Assembly: GCA_013044425.1 (NCBI GenBank)
Contig: JABEUK010000117.1
Span: 1-22,873, forward strand
Direction of reading: 5' to 3'
Length of the DNA: 22,873 bases
Source of the DNA: Thermoplasmata archaeon
GTDB lineage: Archaea > Thermoplasmatota > Thermoplasmata > Lutacidiplasmatales > UBA184
Numbering within the stretch: position 1 is the first letter of the stretch; every line of letters starts with the position of its first letter. Made by a program: the position numbers and the translations under genes. This document shows positions 7,468-14,139 of the stretch, in pieces. The notes beneath the pieces were generated by a model. The model was given only the letters and a program-made list of their open reading frames with translations, was not told the origin of the DNA and did not search any database.

Positions 7468-7770
7468 CTCCGACGCCGTGTGACGCTCGGTTATGTAACC
7501 TGCGGACGACCCCTGAGGGAACGACCGCCGGCACGAGCCCCCGCCTCCGATGGCCCTTCTGGGCCGCCGCAATGGGTAGGGCACATCAGTCGAGGCGGAA
7601 GACGCAGGGACGGAGGGCGGAGGGCTTCGGCCATGGCCCAAGGGCCACCTGGTGCACCTGCCTCACCGCGCCAGTCGCGGAGGCCGCGAGGATCTCGCTC
7701 CGTCCGCCCCTGGTCGTCACGATAGGTGCAAAGCATCCAGAGTAGTTATCGATTGTAACGTTAAACTCGC
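7468..7770. other. 303-bp intergenic region without a recognisable gene
   Basis: No convincing coding sequence was found on either strand. The left edge holds the promoter of the ABC exporter operon. The right edge (about 7741-7790) is unusually AT-rich for this GC-rich window and includes GTTAAAC and GTTAAAT repeats and the palindrome TAACGTTA. It lies just downstream of the CARF-like regulator and may act in transcript termination, but no clear hairpin plus T-run is present. Confidence 0.5.
7491..7498 (-). promoter_or_regulatory. TATA box of the ABC exporter operon
   Basis: TTACATAA on the minus strand is centred about 27 nt upstream of the ATG at 7467. This is the expected spacing for archaeal leaderless transcription starting at or next to the start codon. 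Confidence 0.55.
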
Positions 7771-8595
7771 TTAATAGGTTAAATCGGTCCTTGTCCCGCG
7801 AGAGCCGAACAGGACGAGGGCGACCTTTCCTTGCTCGGTCAGCCGGACCCGGCCTCGCGGCCCGGCCCCCTCGACTCGGACGAACCCCCATCGCTGCTCG
7901 AGCGGTTCGAGCCGACGGCGAAGACGCCCGTGCTGAGCCTGCGGGGTGAGACCTCCGCCCTCGACATCCTTTGCGTCGAGGCCGAGCTCGCGGAGGAGAT
8001 CGCGCTTGCGAAGTGCCCCCCCTCGTCGGTCGAGGGCGTCGAGCACTTCGACGAGCTCGGATCCCGGCGCGCGCAGCTCGTAGACCCCCACGGGGTCGAT
8101 GCCACTGACGACGTCGTTGACAGGTCGCACCCGGGGGGTGCGATTGGAGTACCACGAGCGAGAGACTCGAACGTAGTACGGCTCTCCCTTCCACAGCATG
8201 CACGAGAGGGTTCCCGCGATCGACGTGATCTTGGTCCCGGTCGAGACGTTCACTCGGATCGGAACCACCGACGCATCGTGGCGGTCGAGTCGTCGCTCCG
8301 ACTCGAAGATCTGACGGAACGCCCCGAGCGCTCCGAACACGTCCCATATCTCCGTCGGCGTCACCCGGACATCCACGGGCCACGAAGCGGCACGCAGTCG
8401 CCGCACCACGGCATCGACAAACGGTTGCGCAGCGTCGCGCTCCGATCGCGTCAACAAGTAAACGCGATCGGCCCGGTCGGAAAGGATTGGCTCGGTGATG
8501 CGCTCGACCTCGAAACCCACGGGGGCGACGTGGATCCGGGCGCGCGGGTTACCGATAGGAGTCCGCGGGATGGAGCGTGTCAGGAGTTTGGGCAC
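7771..8595 (-). CDS. HFX_2341/DUF6293-type regulator: CARF-like N-terminal domain plus C-terminal winged helix
   Basis: This is a probable DNA-binding regulator of about 274 aa. The N-terminal half opens with RIHVAPVGFEVERITEPIL and ADRVYLLT, then NVSTGTKITSIAGTLSCMLW. That pattern, beta strand plus an N-x-STGTK ligand-loop motif, is characteristic of the haloarchaeal HFX_2341 (DUF6293) family and resembles the Rossmann-like CARF fold that senses cyclic nucleotides in Csa3/Csx1 proteins. The C-terminal half (from about 185) has LVEVLDALDRRGGALRKRDLLRELGLD and a basic wing ending GRVRLTEQGKVALVLFG, as expected for a winged helix. No ATG precedes the conserved domain closely, so the GTG at 8593-8595 is taken, about 20 residues before RIHVAP. 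The start is uncertain. No CRISPR or cas gene is nearby. The family assignment is from memory of its motifs. Confidence 0.7.
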   Translation of the reverse strand: MPKLLTRSIPRTPIGNPRARIHVAPVGFEVERITEPILSDRADRVYLLTRSERDAAQPFVDAVVRRLRAASWPVDVRVTPTEIWDVFGALGAFRQIFESERRLDRHDASVVPIRVNVSTGTKITSIAGTLSCMLWKGEPYYVRVSRSWYSNRTPRVRPVNDVVSGIDPVGVYELRAPGSELVEVLDALDRRGGALRKRDLLRELGLDAKDVEGGGLTPQAQHGRLRRRLEPLEQRWGFVRVEGAGPRGRVRLTEQGKVALVLFGSRGTRTDLTY

Positions 8596-8701
8596 AGCGG
8601 GCGGAACGCGGTAGGTCGGATGAACTTGCGGGGTCCGGTGGGCTCGATTACCTTGGACGAGGGGTCCTTGCGCGCGTTGCAACGCAGCGATCGGGACGAA
8701 A

Positions 8702-8713
8702 GGTGATATCACC
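8702..8713. promoter_or_regulatory. 12-bp perfect palindrome GGTGATATCACC in a divergent promoter region
   Basis: The palindrome lies between the CARF-like regulator and the MTHFR-like gene, with its AT-containing core centred about 41 nt upstream of the latter's ATG. It may overlap the core promoter and act as an operator for a dimeric regulator, possibly the adjacent one. This is an inference from symmetry and position only. Confidence 0.35.
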
Positions 8714-8747
8714 CCAGGTCCCGCCCTGCCTCCCGAGTCGAATCCCG

Positions 8748-9710
8748 ATGGCCGCACCGCTCGCCGCCGCACTTCGCTCGATCCCACTCTTCTTCGAGCC
8801 CGCCCCGCCCGGTGCGCGCATCAGCGTCGAGCGTGCGGCGAAGCAGCTCGCCGCGGTCGTGGACATCGTCCGAGCGGTCCCGCGCATCGATGCGGTGGAC
8901 GTGCCCGAGCTGGTGGACGAGAACCACGAAGGACGTCCGTACTACCGGACGTCGGATCCCCGCGAGTACGCGCGGCGGATCCACGAGGACACGGAGCGCG
9001 AGGTCATCGTCAACAAGGTCGTGGCCCACCTCGCGACCCCGGAGGCCGTGGTCGAGTGGGCCCACGAAACGGTCGCCCGAGGAATCCGACATGTGGTTCT
9101 GGTCGGTGGCACGAGTCGGTACATCCCCTACCCCGGACCGACCGTCATCGAAGCGAACCGGCTCTGCCTGCCCATCTTCCAGGACGTGCGGGGGAGTCTG
9201 GGTAACATCACGATCCCGCAGAGGGTCGGCGAAGCGCATCGGATGCTCGCGAAGACGCGTGCCGGGGCGTCCTTCTTCACGACCCAGATCCTCTTTGACG
9301 CCAAAGCCGCGAGCCGGATGATCGAGGAGTATGACCGTTTGTGTCGGGAGGCGAATCTGGCACCCGCCACGGTCCTCCTCAGCGTCGCGCCCCTCGGGGA
9401 CGATAGCGATGTGGAGTTCGCCCGCTGGCTGGGCGCCGAAGTATCCGAGGCCGCCGAACAGGAGATCCTCTCGGGCCCTGAGTCGGAAGCCGGATCTCGT
9501 AGTGTGACCTTGGCGCTGCGTCTGTGGTCGACGGTCGATCAGGCTACGCAGGAGCGCGGGGTCGTGGTGCCGCTGGGCGTGAACGTCGAGCAGATCACGA
9601 CCCGGCACCTTCCGCACGCCGAGGAGATGCTGCGAGCGTTCGCCGACGTCCTCCCTCGAGAGGGATCCCCTCCGGGCGCGTCGACGGCCCGGAACCAGCT
9701 TCGTTCCTAG
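8748..9710 (+). CDS. Methylenetetrahydrofolate reductase-like TIM-barrel protein
   Basis: This 320-aa protein resembles the flavin-dependent methylenetetrahydrofolate reductase superfamily. Supporting blocks are IDAVDVPELVDE near residue 50, EVIVNKVVAHLATPEAVVEWAHE with GIRHVVLVGGTSRYIPYPGPTVIEAN, and GASFFTTQILFDAKAASRMIEEY, equivalent to the family's substrate-side barrel strands. The final third (LSVAPLGDDSDVEFARWLG, LPLGVNVEQ-like ending) also follows the barrel layout. Members reduce methylene-tetrahydrofolate, or a pterin analogue, to the methyl form. Several divergent relatives have unknown substrates, so the exact reaction is open. The ATG at 8748 was chosen because conserved sequence starts soon after it. 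A GTG at 8703 is possible. The gene ends on TAG within CTAG shared with the convergent ACT-domain gene. Confidence 0.62.
   Translation: MAAPLAAALRSIPLFFEPAPPGARISVERAAKQLAAVVDIVRAVPRIDAVDVPELVDENHEGRPYYRTSDPREYARRIHEDTEREVIVNKVVAHLATPEAVVEWAHETVARGIRHVVLVGGTSRYIPYPGPTVIEANRLCLPIFQDVRGSLGNITIPQRVGEAHRMLAKTRAGASFFTTQILFDAKAASRMIEEYDRLCREANLAPATVLLSVAPLGDDSDVEFARWLGAEVSEAAEQEILSGPESEAGSRSVTLALRLWSTVDQATQERGVVVPLGVNVEQITTRHLPHAEEMLRAFADVLPREGSPPGASTARNQLRS
9707..9710. other. Shared convergent stop site CTAG
   Basis: The MTHFR-like gene ends with TAG at 9708-9710 and the convergent ACT-domain gene ends with the complementary CTA at 9707-9709. A single palindromic CTAG thus terminates translation on both strands and the genes overlap by 4 bp. 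The same arrangement is reconstructed for gtrA/trxB before IS insertion. Confidence 0.85.
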
Positions 9711-10357
9711 CCGAGCGCGTGCGAGAGGGCATCGATCGCTTCGCTCATGTCGTCGCGTTCGAGCACGAAGATCGTGTCCGTGTAGCACGACATCGCCTGA
9801 ACGATGTTGATCGAACGTGTGGAGAGAACGCTCGTGAGCCGCGCAAGGAGTCCCGGGGTCTCTTCGATGCTCTCCGGGCTCGTGACCGCGAGCTCGACCA
9901 GGCCTCGTCGAACGGAGATGATCTGTGACTCGCGCAGCTTTCGCGTGAAGCGTGGGACCGAGTCCTCGTCGATCACGATGACCGTCCCCCGCGAGACCTG
10001 GATCAATCGACAGATGGAATTCTCATCGAGGATCTCTTCGACAACGTCCCCGAGACGACGGAGCACGTCTACTCCTTGGTCAACGGTGATGGTGGCCACC
10101 TTACTCCGGGTCTCGATGCGGCTCTTGCTGAGGACGCGGCGGACGGTCTTCTCCCGAGACTCGTGGTCGGGCTCGAGCGGATAACGGCGGCATGCCGCCA
10201 CAATCGCCTCCAGGTGCTCGGTGCCGATCTCTTCCCCGATCTTGCGCGCGATCGCCGAGTGATTGGCGATACCGAGACGGAGCGCCTCGGTCACCGCGGG
10301 GCGGGCATCGATCCATTCCCGGACCGCACGAGCGGTCGTCCGGTCGCTATTGGACAT
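9707..10357 (-). CDS. ACT-domain predicted regulator of amino-acid metabolism (COG2150-like)
   Basis: This 216-aa protein has an N-terminal region with a helix-turn-helix-like segment (VTEALRLGIANHSAIARKIGEEIG, about 22-45). A middle alpha/beta part follows, and then a C-terminal ACT domain beginning near ETPGLLARLTSVLSTRSINIVQAMSCYTDTIFVLERDDMSEAIDAL. ACT domains bind amino acids and tune enzymes or regulators. This layout matches the archaeal family described as a predicted regulator of amino-acid metabolism. The ATG at 10355-10357 starts MSNSDRTT. The frame remains open much further upstream, antisense to argG, but that part is not protein-like. The gene is divergent from the argG-led arginine operon across about 100 bp, which makes arginine- or lysine-dependent control of that operon the obvious hypothesis. 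Confidence 0.72.
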   Translation of the reverse strand: MSNSDRTTARAVREWIDARPAVTEALRLGIANHSAIARKIGEEIGTEHLEAIVAACRRYPLEPDHESREKTVRRVLSKSRIETRSKVATITVDQGVDVLRRLGDVVEEILDENSICRLIQVSRGTVIVIDEDSVPRFTRKLRESQIISVRRGLVELAVTSPESIEETPGLLARLTSVLSTRSINIVQAMSCYTDTIFVLERDDMSEAIDALSHALG

Positions 10358-10394
10358 AGTGTCTGAAATCCGACATACAAGTCTGGCTTGTCCA
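10351..10394. promoter_or_regulatory. Candidate operator cluster between the ACT regulator and argG
   Basis: Two similar direct units occur: GACATAGTGTCTG (10353-10365) and GACATACAAGTCTG (10372-10385). The first contains the palindrome GACA-TAG-TGTC. ACAAG-TCTGG-CTTGT (10377-10391) is another inverted repeat, and TGGACA (10351-10356) is mirrored by TGTCCA (10389-10394). The first unit overlaps the start codon of the ACT-domain gene, so binding there could give autoregulation as well as control of argG. No regulator has been tested. Confidence 0.4.
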
Positions 10395-10410
10395 ATCACG
10401 GTCAAATGGT

Positions 10411-10419
10411 ACTTATAGG
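10411..10419 (+). promoter_or_regulatory. TATA-like box of the arginine operon
   Basis: ACTTATAGG is centred about 42 nt before the argG ATG. Transcription would begin near 10440, giving a leader of about 17 nt. It follows directly after the repeated GACATA/GTCTG motifs, so bound regulator would meet the core promoter. Confidence 0.5.
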
Positions 10420-10456
10420 CGCCCCCTCTTTCATCGATTTGTCGAAGCCCTGCGAA

Positions 10457-11695
10457 ATGGAAACCCGCAAGATTGTTCTCGCTTACTCCGGTGGTCTCGA
10501 CACCTCTGTCGCGATCCCGTGGCTTCGAGAGAAGGGATACGAGGTGATTGCGCTGACGATGAACCTGGGTCAGCCTGTCGATCTCGAAGCGGTTCGCGCG
10601 AAGGCGCTCGCCGCCGGCGCCGCGCGCGCCTATGTGGTCGACGCTCGAGAACAGTTTGCCGAGGAGTACATCGCCCCTGCTCTTGCGGCGAACGCCCTCT
10701 ACGAGGGTCAGTACCCGCTCAGCACCGCCCTCGCCCGGCCGTTGATCGGCTGGCATCTCGTGGATGTGGCGCGACGCGAAGGGGCATCGCACGTGGCCCA
10801 CGGCTGCACCGGTAAGGGGAACGACCAGGTCCGCTTCGACCTGTGCACGGCCGGACTCGCGCCGGATCTGGAGGTCATCGCTCCGGCCCGGGTCTGGAAG
10901 ATGACTCGCGAAGAAGAGGTTCAGTACGCTCACGCCCACCACGTAGCCGTTCCTGCCGCCAAGCGCACTCCGTACAGTACCGATGAGAACCTCTGGGGAC
11001 GATCGGTGGAGTGCGGGGTCCTGGAGGATCCCGCAATCGAGCCGCCCGAGGAAGCGTACGCATGGACGCGATCCCCGCTCGAGGCACCGGATCGCCCCGC
11101 ATACGTGAAGATCGGATTCGAAGGAGGCCGTCCCCGGACGTTGGGTGGCGAAGCGCTTTCCCTGCGCGAGCTTGTCGAGCGACTGAACCGGATCGGTGGC
11201 GAGAACGGCGTCGGTCGAATCGACCACGTCGAATCGCGCCTGGTCGGGATCAAGTCACGCGAAGTCTACGAGTGCCCGGCGGCGACGATTCTCCTCGGGG
11301 CCCACGCGGCCCTCGAGGCGCTCGTACTTCCACGCGATCTGCTCGAGACGAAGCGCTCGCTCGAGCAGCGTTACTCCCTGCTGATCTACGACGGCCTCTG
11401 GTTCACTCCGTTGCGGGAAGCGCTCGACGCCTTCGTGGCCACCACCCAGGTACGGGTCTCGGGCGAGGTCACGGTCAAGCTTTACAAGGGCTCGGCACGA
11501 GTCGTCGGTCGCACCTCGCCGTACTCGATGTATCGGCAGGATCTCGCCACGTACTCCGGTGGCGATCGATATCGTGCCGAAATGGCAGAGGGGTTCATTT
11601 ACGTCTGGGGGCTGCCCACGCGGACCTGGTCGTCGATCGGATCGAAGGCAACGGCGAAGGGGCCGCTCGCCGCGGGGACAGGGATCCCACGCTGA
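10457..11695 (+). CDS. argG: Argininosuccinate synthase
   Basis: This 412-aa enzyme condenses citrulline and aspartate with ATP to form argininosuccinate, the penultimate step of arginine synthesis. The N-type ATP pyrophosphatase loop AYSGGLDTS (9-17) is followed by HGCTGKGNDQVRFDL, the citrulline/aspartate-binding block PYSTDENLWGRSVECGVLEDP, and the C-terminal KLYKGSARVVGRTSPYSMY. All hallmark segments are present and length is normal. The ATG at 10457 starts METRKIVLAYSGG, as in the family. An in-frame GTG/ATG-rich extension upstream overlaps the promoter and was excluded. It is the first gene of an eight-gene operon, followed 17 bp later by argH. Control by the divergent ACT-domain gene is likely from context. 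Confidence 0.96.
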   Translation: METRKIVLAYSGGLDTSVAIPWLREKGYEVIALTMNLGQPVDLEAVRAKALAAGAARAYVVDAREQFAEEYIAPALAANALYEGQYPLSTALARPLIGWHLVDVARREGASHVAHGCTGKGNDQVRFDLCTAGLAPDLEVIAPARVWKMTREEEVQYAHAHHVAVPAAKRTPYSTDENLWGRSVECGVLEDPAIEPPEEAYAWTRSPLEAPDRPAYVKIGFEGGRPRTLGGEALSLRELVERLNRIGGENGVGRIDHVESRLVGIKSREVYECPAATILLGAHAALEALVLPRDLLETKRSLEQRYSLLIYDGLWFTPLREALDAFVATTQVRVSGEVTVKLYKGSARVVGRTSPYSMYRQDLATYSGGDRYRAEMAEGFIYVWGLPTRTWSSIGSKATAKGPLAAGTGIPR

Positions 11696-11712
11696 TCAGC
11701 GAGTAGCTCAGG

Positions 11713-13137
11713 ATGACGACCCCGACCCCCGCCCCGGTCTACGTTCGCACGCCCGCCCACGGCTTCCTCAACTCGCTCTCCGTGGACCGCGTGCTTGCGC
11801 GGTACGACCTTGCGGGAAGCATCGCGCACGCCGAGATGCTCGGGCACGTGGGGATCCTATCCGCGAGCGAGGTCGAGACTCTCCGGGGCGGTCTTCGCCG
11901 GATCGCCCGGGAGCTCGCCCAGGGATCCTTCGACTGGAGAGAGGATCTCGAGGACGTACACACGAACATGGAGGTTCGGCTCACGGAACTGGTGGGCTCG
12001 GTCGGAGGCAAGATCCACTCGGCGCGTAGTCGGAACGATCAGGTTGCCCTGGACGAGCGCCTCTTCCTGCGGGCTGCGATCCACTCCGTCGCCCAGCGCA
12101 CCCACGAGCTCGCCTCGAAGCTGCTCGAGCGAGCGCGCCAGGAGATCGAGACACCGATGGCCGGGTACACGCATCTCCAACGGGCGCAGCCCGTGACCCT
12201 GGCCCATCACTTGCTCGCACACTTCTGGCGGCTCCAGAGGGACGTCGATCGGCTCCTGGCGACCGCCGCTCGTTCGAACGTTTCCCCGCTGGGAGCAGGA
12301 GCGCTTGCTGGCTCCACCCTCCCGATCGAGCCGGACCGGGTCGCCCGACGACTCGGATTCGATCACCCGTTCGAGAACTCCCTGGACGCGGTCAGCGACC
12401 GCGATGCGTTCGTGGAACTGGCCTTCGATCTCGCGCTTCTCTCCGTGCATCTGAGCTCGATGGGGGAGGAGCTGGTCCTCTGGGCGTCGACCGAGTTCGG
12501 GTATCTCCGCGCAAGCCCCGGGCTCGGCTCGGGCAGCAGCCTGATGCCGCAAAAGCGCAACCCCGACGTGGCCGAGCTCGTGCGTGGGAAGGCCGGACGG
12601 ACGATCGGCGATCTCCTCGCCCTGCTCGTGACGCTCAAGGGACTACCGCTCGCTTACAATCGAGACCTTCAGGAGGACAAGGCCCCAGTGTTGGACGCCC
12701 TTTCGACTACGGAGGCCACCCTGGCGGCTCTGAACTCGATCGTTCCGGACCTCCAGTTCGAGCGCGAGCGGATGCGTGAGACCGCGACCGATCCCGCGCT
12801 GCGCGCGACGGACGCAGCCGAACACCTGGTTCGGCACGGCGTTCCCTTCCGCGAGGCGCACGACCGGGTTGCGGCCCATATCGCCGCACACGGGGGGCGG
12901 TTCGACCGACCCGAGGGTGGAGCCGGTCTTGAGCCTGGCCTTTCCGCTGCGGCCTGGACGTTCGATCCATCCGATCCGCTGGCCGACCGGCTCTCGCCGG
13001 GGGGACCCGCCCCAGTCGCGGTTCGGCGCCAGATCGAGCTCGCGGACGCGCGCATGCGCATCGCGCAATCATCCCTCTCCTCGCTCGGTCGACTGACCGG
13101 GCTCATCGAGGAGCTACTCCAGGAGGAACCGAAATGA
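11713..13137 (+). CDS. argH: Argininosuccinate lyase
   Basis: This 474-aa member of the fumarase/aspartase superfamily splits argininosuccinate into arginine and fumarate. Signature elements are DVHTNMEVRL (81-90), HSARSRNDQV (102-111), the general acid-base region GYTHLQRAQP (151-160) and the mobile catalytic loop GSSLMPQKRNPD (274-285), with AYNRDLQEDK further on. The N-terminus is slightly shorter than usual and lacks the common LWGGRF opening, but the SIAHAEMLG helix is present. The last four bases overlap the lysW start codon (ATGA), and an AGGAGG sequence at 13121-13126 lies within its 3' end to serve lysW. Its presence beside lysW-lysK ties the carrier-protein pathway to arginine. Confidence 0.95.
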   Translation: MTTPTPAPVYVRTPAHGFLNSLSVDRVLARYDLAGSIAHAEMLGHVGILSASEVETLRGGLRRIARELAQGSFDWREDLEDVHTNMEVRLTELVGSVGGKIHSARSRNDQVALDERLFLRAAIHSVAQRTHELASKLLERARQEIETPMAGYTHLQRAQPVTLAHHLLAHFWRLQRDVDRLLATAARSNVSPLGAGALAGSTLPIEPDRVARRLGFDHPFENSLDAVSDRDAFVELAFDLALLSVHLSSMGEELVLWASTEFGYLRASPGLGSGSSLMPQKRNPDVAELVRGKAGRTIGDLLALLVTLKGLPLAYNRDLQEDKAPVLDALSTTEATLAALNSIVPDLQFERERMRETATDPALRATDAAEHLVRHGVPFREAHDRVAAHIAAHGGRFDRPEGGAGLEPGLSAAAWTFDPSDPLADRLSPGGPAPVAVRRQIELADARMRIAQSSLSSLGRLTGLIEELLQEEPK

Positions 13138-13295
13138 CCGAGTGCCCAGCGTGCGACGCCCACGTCGAATGCGCCACCATGGTGGCCGGAGAGATCTTTC
13201 CGTGCACCGACTGCGGGACCGAGCTCGAGGTCGTGACGACCCTACCGACCGCGGTCCAGCTGGCCCCGAAGGAGGCGGAAGACTGGGGTGAGTGA
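13134..13295 (+). CDS. lysW: Amino-group carrier protein LysW (ArgW/LysW)
   Basis: This tiny 53-aa acidic protein is the carrier of the pathway. It begins MTECPACDAHVEC and has two zinc-binding CxxC pairs (Cys4/Cys7 and Cys24/Cys27), then a run of acidic residues. It ends with the diagnostic EDWGE, whose terminal glutamate is joined to the amino group of the substrate by LysX. Binding to LysW protects the amino group and gives the following enzymes a common handle. The start overlaps argH by 4 bp with AGGAGG 7 nt upstream. Its 3' end overlaps lysX by 8 bp. Length and C-terminus match known LysW proteins. An extra Cys13 is present between the zinc pairs. Whether it carries glutamate, aminoadipate or both depends on LysX. 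Confidence 0.95.
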   Translation: MTECPACDAHVECATMVAGEIFPCTDCGTELEVVTTLPTAVQLAPKEAEDWGE

Positions 13296-14139
13296 CGGCT
13301 TCCGCCTCGGGGTTTTCCTGACCATCGTCCGACCCGAAGAGAAGCAGATCCTCCAGGCCGCTGAGGCCCGCGGGATCACGGTCGAGCGCCTCGACGACGA
13401 GCGCATGACCTTCGACCTAGAGCGGCCGGAGCTGCCCGTTGACGTGATCCTGAACCGCTCGGTCAGCCACTCCCGCGGCTTGTACGCGATGCGATTCTTC
13501 GCCCACTACGGAATTCCGACCGTCAACACGGCCGACGTCATAGAGCGGGCCGGCGACAAGGTCCTCGGATCTCTCCGACTCCGGGAGGCCGGGATCCCGA
13601 CCCCGCGAACGATCGTGGCGCTCACTCCGGAGGCGGCGTTGATCGCGCTCGACCAGATCGGATACCCCGCGGTTCTGAAGCCTCCGATCGGCTCGTGGGG
13701 TCGACTGATGGCTCGCGTGCACAGCCGCGAGGAGGCGGAGCAAATCATCGAGCACAAGGTCGCGCTCGCCTCGCCACAACATTCCGTGTTCTACGTGCAG
13801 GAGTACGTGCCCAAGCCCGATCGCGATCTGCGCGTCTTCGTCATCGGACGGACGGTCGTGGGAGCTATGTATCGACACTCGAGCGACTGGCGGACCAATG
13901 CGGCTCGTGGGGCCGAGTCCGAGGCGTTCGATCCTCCGGAATCCGTGCGCACGCTCGCGATCCGGGCCGCCGAAGCGATGGGCGGCGGCATACTCGCGGT
14001 GGACTTGATGGAAGCTCCTAGCGGGCTCGTGGTCCATGAGGTCAATCCCACCCCCGAGTTCAAGTCCCTGCAGGCGGCGACCGGCCTCGATATTGCCGAC
14101 CGCATCCTCGACTACGCCGCCGAGGTCGCCCGTCGATGA
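13288..14139 (+). CDS. lysX: LysW-glutamate/alpha-aminoadipate ligase (ArgX/LysX), ATP-grasp
   Basis: This 283-aa ATP-grasp ligase joins the gamma-carboxyl of the LysW C-terminal Glu to the amino group of glutamate (arginine branch) or alpha-aminoadipate (lysine branch). Visible elements are Lys131 in the VLKPPIGSWGR nucleotide loop (129-139), the hinge QEYVPKP (171-177), the acidic metal site near VDL (238-240) and EVNPTPEFK (251-259), matching the EVNxxxEFK end of LysX. The start is GTG at 13288, overlapping lysW by 8 bp. The ATGA overlap with the next gene shows tight coupling. Substrate choice is unresolved. Neighbours argG and argH favour glutamate, and bifunctional enzymes are known in archaea. 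Confidence 0.9.
   Translation: MSDGFRLGVFLTIVRPEEKQILQAAEARGITVERLDDERMTFDLERPELPVDVILNRSVSHSRGLYAMRFFAHYGIPTVNTADVIERAGDKVLGSLRLREAGIPTPRTIVALTPEAALIALDQIGYPAVLKPPIGSWGRLMARVHSREEAEQIIEHKVALASPQHSVFYVQEYVPKPDRDLRVFVIGRTVVGAMYRHSSDWRTNAARGAESEAFDPPESVRTLAIRAAEAMGGGILAVDLMEAPSGLVVHEVNPTPEFKSLQAATGLDIADRILDYAAEVARR

Noticed and set aside
7468..7641. 58-residue N-terminal extension of the ABC ATPase
   Set aside because: It would place the promoter TATA box inside the coding region, and the sequence is low-complexity Pro/Ser/Arg.
8709..9788. A 359-codon minus-strand frame antisense to the MTHFR-like gene
   Set aside because: Composition is Arg/His/Asp-rich without motifs, and the plus strand carries the recognisable TIM-barrel protein.
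10358..11227. N-terminal extension of the ACT-domain gene by about 290 residues
   Set aside because: It lies antisense to argG and spans the argG promoter. The part with protein-like sequence starts at the ATG at 10357.
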